A stretch of 8,130 nt of DNA. It comes from Oscillospiraceae bacterium UBA4632 (GTDB taxonomy: Bacteria > Bacillota > Clostridia > Oscillospirales > Oscillospiraceae). Both the position numbers and the translations under genes were made by a program. Of this stretch, positions 1 through 4,729 are shown piece after piece (positions within the stretch are counted from its first letter, which is position 1; the number at the start of each line of letters is the position of its first letter). The notes below the pieces were generated by a model. It saw only the letters and a program-made list of their open reading frames with translations. It was not told the origin of the DNA and did no database searches. The stretch spans positions 4,190 to 12,319 of the forward strand of contig DHMW01000068.1 of assembly GCA_002405995.1 (NCBI GenBank), in the 5' to 3' direction.

Positions 1-455
1 ACGCCGGAGCAGTTCAGCACGTAAACGAGGGGGATGCGCAGGCGCTTGGCCGTGTCGCTGCCGCGCAGCAGGCTGTCGGCCTGGCCGGGGACCCACGCGC
101 CGGCGAGCTTCTTGTTGTCGCTGGCGATGATGACGGCCCACTTGCCGTCGATGCGGCCGAGGCCCTTGACGATGCCGACGCTGCCGTTCTTGTTGTCCTC
201 GGGATTGTAGAGGCTGTTGAGGGGGCACCAGGTGCCTTCGTCAACCAGCTCCATGATGCGCTGCATCGCCGTCCACTGGCCGGATTCGTTCAGGGACTCG
301 GTGCTGCGGCCCGCTTCCAGCGCGGCCTCGCGGATCTCATGGATCTCCTGCTCTACCTGCTGGATCTCGGCGGCGTTGTCCTCGTTGAACGAGGCAAGCT
401 CCTTGCCGATGACCGGCATGGTCTGGAAATAAGAGGGCATGGAATATTCGCTCAT
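1..455 (-). CDS. gcdA: Glutaconyl-CoA decarboxylase alpha subunit (carboxyltransferase), N-terminal part
   Basis: Partial gene: the first 151 codons are present and the rest lies beyond the left edge. The product is the carboxyltransferase subunit of the biotin-dependent, sodium-pumping glutaconyl-CoA decarboxylase, which moves CO2 from glutaconyl-CoA to the biotin carrier subunit and releases crotonyl-CoA. The reading begins MSEYSMPSYFQTMPVIGK and continues with NKNGSVGIVKGLGRIDGKW, SDNKKLAGAWVPGQAD and RIPLVYVLNCSGV. These match my recollection of the Acidaminococcus fermentans GcdA N-terminus almost segment for segment, including the long helical linker rich in Glu (about residues 23-50). 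The ATG follows AAGGAG at 8 nt. It lies 32 nt after gctB, so it is the third gene of the same operon. The frame is open to the window edge. Related propionyl- or methylmalonyl-CoA carboxyltransferases are less likely given the family-specific N-terminus and the gctAB neighbours. Confidence 0.95.
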   Translation of the reverse strand, partial: MSEYSMPSYFQTMPVIGKELASFNEDNAAEIQQVEQEIHEIREAALEAGRSTESLNESGQWTAMQRIMELVDEGTWCPLNSLYNPEDNKNGSVGIVKGLGRIDGKWAVIIASDNKKLAGAWVPGQADSLLRGSDTAKRLRIPLVYVLNCSG

Positions 456-487
456 GTTTGTATCTCCTTCTTATTGAATTGACTGAA

Positions 488-1294
488 TTACTTTTCCTTC
501 GGGACCTTGATGAACGCCTGGCCGGGGTCGATCTCCTCACGGATGAGGCGGATGATCTCGGGATCGGGACCCTCCATCAGCTCCGCGCGGGACACGTCGA
601 TCTCGAAGCCGGTGTTCTCCTGCACCATCTCGGGGCTGGAGAACGGATAGTAGTAGGCGAGGTACATGCGCTTGGTCTCGTCATCAAACTTCATGATGCC
701 GAGATCGGTCACGACCATCTGCGGGCCGCGGTTGCCGGGCAGGCCTGCGCGCTCGCGTCCGCCGGGGCCGTCCATCCAGCCGCAGGAGGTGATGTAGTCC
801 ACGTGATCCATGAAGCGGCGCTTCTGGTGCTGCATCATGATGATGGTGTTGCAGTAGGTGGCGATGCCGTTCGCGCCGCCGGAGCCGGTGAAGCGCGTCG
901 TGGGCTGGAGATAGTCGCCCTTGCCGAAAATGCACGTGGAGTTCACGTTGCCGTAGGGGTCGATCTGCGCGCCGCCGATGAAGGCGACGAGACGGTCCTC
1001 GTCGTGCAGCCACTCGTTGGCCTCAAAGCCGACAAAGCGGATGTTCGGCCACTGCACGGCGCAGTGCGCCATGAAGCGGTTGTCGCCCACGGAGCGGGGG
1101 ACCTCAACGGGGTCGCAGTCCATAAGGCCCGACTCGACGATGGGGTGGCAGCTGGGGCAGACCGCGCGCTTGGCAAGGGACGCGCCGATCAGCGGCAGGC
1201 CCGTGCCGACGATAACGATCTGATTTTCCTTGATGCTCTTTGCGATGGCATAAGCCTGCATTTCCTGCTTGGTATATTTCGTGTAATCAGACAT
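488..1294 (-). CDS. gctB: Glutaconate CoA-transferase, beta subunit
   Basis: This 268-residue protein is the catalytic subunit of the class I CoA-transferase that moves CoA from acetyl-CoA (or a similar donor) to glutaconate or (R)-2-hydroxyglutarate. It is cytoplasmic and works as a complex with GctA. It shows the beta-subunit signature GTGLPLIGAS near residues 30-39 and VESGLMDC with the glutamate at residue 54. That is the position of the known catalytic Glu54 of the Acidaminococcus enzyme, which forms the CoA thioester. FIGGAQIDPYGNVNST, TRFTGSGGANGIATY and the C-terminal IREEIDPGQAFIKVP are also typical. The length matches the family. I chose the ATG at 1294 (MSDYTKYT) because it matches the homologue start and is preceded by GGAGG 11 nt upstream. 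A longer in-frame start (1426) would run deep into gctA. It starts 23 nt after gctA, so the two are co-transcribed. Confidence 0.97.
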   Translation of the reverse strand: MSDYTKYTKQEMQAYAIAKSIKENQIVIVGTGLPLIGASLAKRAVCPSCHPIVESGLMDCDPVEVPRSVGDNRFMAHCAVQWPNIRFVGFEANEWLHDEDRLVAFIGGAQIDPYGNVNSTCIFGKGDYLQPTTRFTGSGGANGIATYCNTIIMMQHQKRRFMDHVDYITSCGWMDGPGGRERAGLPGNRGPQMVVTDLGIMKFDDETKRMYLAYYYPFSSPEMVQENTGFEIDVSRAELMEGPDPEIIRLIREEIDPGQAFIKVPKEK

Positions 1295-1317
1295 TTTCTT
1301 TTTAGCCTCCCAAACCC

Positions 1318-2415
1318 TTAGTGTGTAGTGGAATAGCCGAGGTGCGGCTCGTTCTTCAGGCGCATCAGGCGGCTGCCGCCGATCTTGTCGAGCAGCGCGG
1401 CCTGGTCGGCGCAGCTGTAGACCCACTTGTCAAGGAAGTCCTTGAAGGTCTCAGGCACCTTTTCGCCGCTGGCAGCAAGCTCATAGGCCTTCTGCGCGGT
1501 CTCGGCGGCCAGCTTGAGCTTCTCGTCCTCGGGCGCCTTCTCGAGCGCCTTGGCGGCCTTGGCGGCAGCCTTTTCCAGCTGCTTGACGGCATCCTCGGCA
1601 TCCTGATACTTCGAGGCCTTGTCGTATTCCTTCAGCGCCGCGTCGTCGTCGTCATAGTAGTCGTAGCACTGGGCGGGCCATGCGCCGTAGGGCGCCTTCA
1701 CGACCGCCTGCACGCACTCGCCGAAGATGCGGGTCTTGGTGGGGTCGCGGCGGATGTACTCGTTGGAGACGATCTCCTCGCAGGTCACGATGGTCTTGCG
1801 CGCGGCGACCGCGATATCGATGTCGTGGAACTCATCGCCGCAGATGATGCAGGTGCCGTCCGGCGAGGCCTGCTGAACGTGGATGAGCGCGGTGTCGATC
1901 TTCGGCACGGGAACTGCCACGACCTTCTGGCCCTTGACCATCGGGTTCTCGATCTCAACACACTTGAGCGCGTCCATCTTGGGCATGGCCGCGCGCTTTT
2001 CCTCGCTGATGCCCCAGAACTTCATCAGGCCGCTGCCCTGCATCAGGCGCACCGGCAGGAACGGAAGGCCGAGAGAGGAGGCGTGCAGCATGAGCATCAG
2101 CACGTCCTGGGAATAGTCCTCATAGGTGAGCTTGCCCTGCTCGATGAACGCGCGGAAGCGGCGGGAAACGTTGGTGTAGCCGGAGTTTGCAGTGTAGCAG
2201 TTGATGTACGCCGCCACGCGGCCCTCGCCGATGAGCATATCGACCTCGCCGCCGCCGGGGCCGGCATAGACGATGAAGTCCTTCTGCCCCTGGCGCAGGA
2301 TCTCGGAGACCGCCGCGTAGGGCTTGCGGTTGGTGGTGAAGCCGCCGGTGGCGAGTACGTCGCCGTTTTCGACGTACTTGGCAACGGCATCGTGCAGTGA
2401 CATGACCTTATTCAA
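1318..2415 (-). CDS. gctA: Glutaconate CoA-transferase, alpha subunit, with an extra helical insertion
   Basis: Alpha subunit of glutaconate CoA-transferase, 365 residues, paired with gctB just downstream. Recognisable segments are GGFTTNRKPYAA (about 24-35), AYINCYTANSGYTNVSRRFR (69-88), GLPFLPVRLMQGSGL (116-130), VVAVPVPKIDTALIHVQQAS (165-184), IVTCEEIVSNEYIRRDPTKT (209-228) and APYGAWPAQCYDYYD (241-255). The start is TTG at 2415: AGGGAGGG lies 7 nt upstream, and MNKVMSLHDA lines up with the MSKVMTLKDA start of the A. fermentans protein. The ATG at 2403 is 19 nt from the same ribosome binding site and is less likely. As I recall it, the A. fermentans protein is about 320 residues. The excess here is a block of about 50 residues (roughly 270-320) made mostly of Ala, Lys, Glu and Leu, placed between YDKASK and the FKDFLDKWV segment. 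The fold on both sides appears intact, so the subunit is probably functional. Confidence 0.96.
   Translation of the reverse strand: MNKVMSLHDAVAKYVENGDVLATGGFTTNRKPYAAVSEILRQGQKDFIVYAGPGGGEVDMLIGEGRVAAYINCYTANSGYTNVSRRFRAFIEQGKLTYEDYSQDVLMLMLHASSLGLPFLPVRLMQGSGLMKFWGISEEKRAAMPKMDALKCVEIENPMVKGQKVVAVPVPKIDTALIHVQQASPDGTCIICGDEFHDIDIAVAARKTIVTCEEIVSNEYIRRDPTKTRIFGECVQAVVKAPYGAWPAQCYDYYDDDDAALKEYDKASKYQDAEDAVKQLEKAAAKAAKALEKAPEDEKLKLAAETAQKAYELAASGEKVPETFKDFLDKWVYSCADQAALLDKIGGSRLMRLKNEPHLGYSTTH
1456..1605 (-). other. Ala/Lys/Glu-rich insertion within GctA
   Basis: In-frame block encoding about residues 271-320 of GctA. The composition is dominated by Ala, Lys, Glu and Leu, with stretches such as EKAAAKAAKALEKAPEDEK and AAETAQKAYELAA, which predict long helices or a coiled-coil hairpin. 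The turn would be near the APEDE segment. No stop codon or frameshift is seen. Compared from memory with the Acidaminococcus alpha subunit, the flanks (YDKASK before, FKDFLDKWV after) join directly there. The boundaries are approximate. Confidence 0.7.
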
Positions 2416-2474
2416 GATAAAACCCTCCCTGAATTTTGATGATCGTATGTATCGCCAAGGAGCACTCTCTGCAT
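2412..2474 (-). CDS. Possible 20-codon leader ORF overlapping the gctA start
   Basis: A short reading frame MQRVLLGDTYDHQNSGRVLS starts with ATG, has GAAGGA 4 nt upstream, and ends in TGA. The stop overlaps the gctA TTG codon as TTGA. It lies wholly in the leader downstream of the promoter, and the gctA ribosome binding site (AGGGAGGG) lies inside it. This layout is what translational coupling or a leader peptide would look like. A 20-codon ORF can easily arise by chance, and no attenuator hairpin or run of one amino acid is visible, so this is a weak call. Confidence 0.25.
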   Translation of the reverse strand: MQRVLLGDTYDHQNSGRVLS

Positions 2475-2737
2475 GGATTCCTTCAAAATCGCAAAAAAGA
2501 TGCTCATACAGGCTTCAGTTTAGATTATAGTGGAACTCCCCTCCGAAATCAACGGAAATCGCTCTCAAAGGCGCTAAAAAACTGAACAAATTTTTTTATC
2601 CTTTTTTGTCGTTTCCGTGAATCCCGCCCGCGCCGCCCTTCCCGTTCTTTTTGCTTTTTGCAAGATTTCCTGCATTTTCTCCTTATTCGTCAAAAATGCG
2701 GCGCCGGAGGGGTCCCCTCCGGCGCCGCCGCGTTTTT
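2416..2737. other. Gene-poor gap between prophage operon and gct operon
   Basis: This 322-nt stretch holds, from right to left, the terminator hairpin, a stretch without genes (about 2553-2690), the gct promoter and the gct leader with its possible small ORF. The part at 2571-2612 is strongly A/T-rich against the GC-rich surroundings and contains several homopolymer runs. A 7-bp tandem TTTTTGC occurs twice at 2648-2661. I see no tRNA, no riboswitch-like structure and no convincing protein-coding frame. If the phage cluster is an integrated prophage, one attachment site should lie here or close by, but the other end is not in the window, so no core repeat can be identified. Confidence 0.6.
2524..2552 (-). 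promoter_or_regulatory. Sigma-A-type promoter of the gctA-gctB-gcdA operon
   Basis: Read on the minus strand, a perfect TATAAT (2529-2524) follows TTGATT (2552-2547) with a 17-nt spacer, close to the housekeeping consensus. Transcription would begin near 2514-2519, giving a leader of about 100 nt before the TTG start of gctA. No other minus-strand match of this quality was seen in the gap. A 6-bp direct repeat with a 10-bp period overlaps the -35 element and may be a regulator site. Confidence 0.8.
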
Positions 2738-2739
2738 TT
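2692..2739 (-). terminator. Strong symmetric intrinsic terminator closing the phage late operon
   Basis: A perfect 15-bp GC-rich stem pairs 2698-2712 with 2714-2728 around a single central base (2713), so the real loop will open a few pairs. On the minus strand the stem is followed by five T residues (2696-2692) and is preceded by an A-run (the complement of 2733-2739) that overlaps the stop codon of the last phage gene. It therefore has a U-tract in both directions. Only minus-strand genes flank it, so its job is to end the endolysin transcript before the gct promoter. Confidence 0.92.
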
Positions 2740-3394
2740 ATTGTCCTCCGCCCTGCCGCATCGCCGCAAAGCGCTGCAAAAGCACTGCCAGCTGTTCGCG
2801 CGTCACAAAGCTGCGGTACTGTCTGTTCCCCGTCTCATCGCCGGTGATCAGCCCCGTCCGCTCCGCCCATTCGCGCGCCCCGGCGCTCCATGCCGCGCCC
2901 TCGCGCGCCGCGCGCTGGCGGAGATACTCCTCCATCATCGCGTTGAACTGCTCCTGCGTCATCTCTTCCTCCTCATACGGCGGCATCGGCGGGGGATAGC
3001 GCCCCGCGCGCACCATTGCGCCCGTGTACGTTCCGCCCGCGTCCCACTGAAAGTGCGGCCGGTCCGGAAAGCTCCTCCACTCTCCGCCCCACGTGAAGCC
3101 CACGCGTTTGCCCAGCACCCCCATCCGCTCGAAAAACGCCGGGTCGTCGTACTCGTGCCCCTTCTCGTTTTTGCAGATATCAAACGCCAATCCTGCATTT
3201 TCCCCGTGGAACGACGGCGTCACCGCGCCCGCGGCGGCGTAGCCGTTCTCCGCCAGCCACCGCTGGTACGCTGCGTCGCGCACCGTCTCCGTCACCATGG
3301 CGCGCAGCCCCTCGCGTCCGGCGAGTGCAAGGAGTCTCCGGCAGTTTTCCGCCACGTCCGCGCGCAGTGCGCCGATGTCCCTGCTGTGCCGCAT
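2738..3394 (-). CDS. Phage endolysin, M15-family peptidase with SLH-like C-terminus
   Basis: 218-residue cell-wall peptidase at the end of the lysis cassette. Proteins of this group (L-Ala-D-Glu endopeptidase or D-Ala-D-Ala carboxypeptidase type) cut stem peptides of peptidoglycan. The zinc-site motif is SFHGENAGLAFD, with His63 and Asp72, and the third ligand is probably His114 in DRPHFQWD. A GFTWGGEWRSF segment (about 99-109) comes before it. A Pro/Tyr/Glu-rich linker follows (133-144). The C-terminal part (about 145-212) reads like one S-layer-homology-type unit, with EWAERTGLITG and FVTREQLAVLLQRFA, and probably binds the cell wall. The ATG lies directly after the stop of the upstream gene, with GGAGG 5 nt before it. 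There is no signal peptide, consistent with release through a holin. Exact bond specificity cannot be read from the sequence. Confidence 0.88.
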   Translation of the reverse strand: MRHSRDIGALRADVAENCRRLLALAGREGLRAMVTETVRDAAYQRWLAENGYAAAGAVTPSFHGENAGLAFDICKNEKGHEYDDPAFFERMGVLGKRVGFTWGGEWRSFPDRPHFQWDAGGTYTGAMVRAGRYPPPMPPYEEEEMTQEQFNAMMEEYLRQRAAREGAAWSAGAREWAERTGLITGDETGNRQYRSFVTREQLAVLLQRFAAMRQGGGQ

Positions 3395-3583
3395 CTACGC
3401 CTCCTCCTGCGGCTTGGCGTTCTGCGTGCCGAAGTAGAACGCGATCACCATCAGATATACCGTGTTGAACTCCTGCGTCACCTTTCCCTGCACCGTCAGC
3501 ACGCAGAACGTCACCGTCAGGCAGATCGTCACGAGCGATTTCACGCTCAAAAGGCTTGCCATTCTCTTTTTCAGCTGCTCCAT
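3395..3583 (-). CDS. Small phage membrane protein, probable holin
   Basis: 62-residue protein with two predicted hydrophobic segments, about residues 14-32 (VKSLVTICLTVTFCVLTVQ) and 37-52 (QEFNTVYLMVIAFYFG), a charged N-terminus (MEQLKKR) and a polar acidic tail. Size, topology and position directly before the endolysin suit a holin, the protein that opens the membrane to let the endolysin reach the wall. I chose the ATG at 3583 because GGGGAG lies 8 nt upstream, overlapping the end of the preceding gene. The longer frame from 3616 would overlap that gene by 28 nt and lacks such a site. Similar SVKSLVTI proteins are common in Clostridia prophages and are usually annotated only as phage or holin-like proteins. 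Confidence 0.8.
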   Translation of the reverse strand: MEQLKKRMASLLSVKSLVTICLTVTFCVLTVQGKVTQEFNTVYLMVIAFYFGTQNAKPQEEA

Positions 3584-3588
3584 CTCTT

Positions 3589-3864
3589 TCACTCCCCGCA
3601 GTCGATCCCGCGGCACGCCGTCTCATAGATCACGCCGCCCGCGGTATTTTCCGCCTTTGCTTTTCCGTAGTAGCACGCCGCGCTCGTCCCGTAGGCGCCC
3701 CATGCCGCCGTCACCATTGCCGCGATCCATGGCAGCGTCCCGGCAAAGTCTGCCGCCACCGCCATTTTTGCCAGCGCAAAGCCCTGATACGTCGTGTACA
3801 GCACCACCGCGCTCTCCACGATCAGCAGCAGCTTGGAAAAGCACAGCCGTTTCCGTCTTCTCAT
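3589..3864 (-). CDS. Phage-associated two-helix membrane protein of the lysis cassette
   Basis: 91-residue protein with a strongly basic start (MRRRKRLCFSK) and two hydrophobic segments, about 11-33 and 42-65, with the acidic/Pro turn AADFAGTLPW between them. A soluble tail follows that carries two cysteines near the end (ACRGIDCGE). Its ATG overlaps the stop of the upstream gene as ATGA, so translation is probably coupled. It sits between the coiled-coil membrane protein and the holin candidate and could be a holin, antiholin or accessory lysis protein. I recognise the type as recurrent in Clostridia prophages but know of no established function. Confidence 0.8.
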   Translation of the reverse strand: MRRRKRLCFSKLLLIVESAVVLYTTYQGFALAKMAVAADFAGTLPWIAAMVTAAWGAYGTSAACYYGKAKAENTAGGVIYETACRGIDCGE

Positions 3865-4157
3865 AGGCTCCCTCCCGTCATCAGCAGCGAGAGCGCCGCG
3901 CCGATGAGCACATACAGCACTCTGTCGATCATCGCGTCCCAGCGCCTGCCGGGCTTCTGCGTAATGGTTTTTACGTCCGCCTTGATCTCCTTCACGTCCG
4001 TTTCCACGCCCTTTTCCCGCGCGGCGAGCACCTCCACCGCCGTTATCAGCTTATTCAGATCCTCCTGCCGCTGTTCCAGCTTTTCAATGCGCCTCGTGTT
4101 CGAGCGCACGCGCTGCTCGGTCTCGGTGAGCCTCACGCTCATTTCCTCCTCCGTCAT
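3861..4157 (-). CDS. Coiled-coil, C-terminally membrane-anchored phage protein (XhlA-like)
   Basis: 98-residue protein. Residues about 7-66 are a charged heptad-rich helix (ETEQRVRSNTRRIEKLEQRQ and onward), ending at KPGRRW. A single hydrophobic segment follows at about 77-95 (IDRVLYVLIGAALSLLM). This architecture and position resemble XhlA of the PBSX lysis cassette, which acts at the membrane together with a holin; homology is inferred from architecture only. The ATG overlaps the previous stop as ATGA. A second in-frame ATG five codons on has a GGAGGAGG tract just before it, too close to be a normal start site. The long coiled coil suggests oligomerisation on the cytoplasmic side. Confidence 0.78.
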   Translation of the reverse strand: MTEEEMSVRLTETEQRVRSNTRRIEKLEQRQEDLNKLITAVEVLAAREKGVETDVKEIKADVKTITQKPGRRWDAMIDRVLYVLIGAALSLLMTGGSL

Positions 4158-4729
4158 GCGCCCGGCACCGCCCTTTCAAAGCTCTCCCACGTGTGCTGCG
4201 CCGCCTCCACGCTCTGCCACGTGAAGCCCTGCGCCTCGCACTCGCGCCATGTCAGATAGCGGAAGTAAAACTCCGTCAGCAGGTGGCAGGGGATGATATC
4301 CAGGATGATGCTCTTCACCTGTGCAAACTCCTCCGGCACGCCCACCGTGTCCGGGAACCAGACCTTCACCGTTCCCTTCTGTGCCGTCTCCTCCGCCACG
4401 GCGTGGATGCCGCAGCCGCAGAGTGCTGCGTTGATGGCGCCGAGCGTAAAGCTGTCGCTGCTGATGCGCCCGAGCGCCGCGATCGCCTCGCGCCGCAGCG
4501 CGGTCGAGGCGTTCACCGGGCAGCGCGCAAAGAGCTTTTCCCTGCGTGCCAGCCCCTCGTCCTCCGCCGTCTGCAGGATGCCCTCGCGCGCGGCGTGATC
4601 CATTCTCTCCTGCGCGCCGTCCAGCGCCTCGCCCGCGGCGTACAGCTCGCTGCCGCTCAGGCTCTCCCGCTCCGTGCGGTAGATGCGCATCGGCGCGAGC
4701 AGCCGGCAGAGATAGTCATAGTACGTCAT
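4154..4729 (-). CDS. Baseplate/tail-tip protein, DUF2313 (XkdU / Mu gp48-like)
   Basis: 191-residue protein directly after the baseplate J gene, where PBSX-like phages carry XkdU (YmfQ, DUF2313) and Mu carries gp48. These wedge proteins link the baseplate to the tail-fibre region. Seen here: an N-terminal MTYYDYLCRLLAPMRIY, a central FTLGAINAALCGCGIHA (94-110), and a sheet-like KGTVKVWFPDT followed by SIILDIIPCHLLTEFYFRYL. The C-terminal 30 residues are three tandem ten-residue units that each begin with Thr-Trp (160-189). The ATG overlaps the baseplate J stop (ATGA), and the stop overlaps the next gene in the same way. Assignment rests on gene order plus general sequence character. Confidence 0.82.
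   Translation of the reverse strand: MTYYDYLCRLLAPMRIYRTERESLSGSELYAAGEALDGAQERMDHAAREGILQTAEDEGLARREKLFARCPVNASTALRREAIAALGRISSDSFTLGAINAALCGCGIHAVAEETAQKGTVKVWFPDTVGVPEEFAQVKSIILDIIPCHLLTEFYFRYLTWRECEAQGFTWQSVEAAQHTWESFERAVPGA
4163..4252 (-). repeat. Three tandem decapeptide repeats (TW-x3-E-R/A) at the C-terminus of the DUF2313 protein
   Basis: The encoded units are TWRECEAQGF, TWQSVEAAQH and TWESFERAVP (residues 160-189), in an exact 10-residue (30-nt) period. Thr-Trp and the later Glu are kept, while the other positions and the codons vary. The divergence at DNA level suggests an old, selected protein repeat rather than recent slippage. Confidence 0.75.

Noticed and set aside
458..2400. 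Two long plus-strand frames, 458-1321 (287 codons) and 1321-2400 (359 codons)
   Set aside because: They lie exactly opposite gctB and gctA, encode low-complexity His/Ala/Leu-rich peptides and have no ribosome binding sites. They reflect GC-rich codon bias of the real genes.
2416..2520. Riboswitch or attenuator in the gctA leader
   Set aside because: The leader is about 100 nt and A/T-mixed, with no stable stem plus U-run and no riboswitch core I recognise.
2571..2612. AT-rich run as a second terminator or promoter UP element
   Set aside because: No GC stem next to the T-runs, and it lies about 20 nt upstream of the -35 box, too far for a proximal UP element. I kept it only as part of the gap description.
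2651..3628. 325-codon plus-strand frame starting before the terminator
   Set aside because: It runs through the terminator hairpin and lies antisense to the endolysin and the holin candidate; the composition is Arg/His-rich with no domain.
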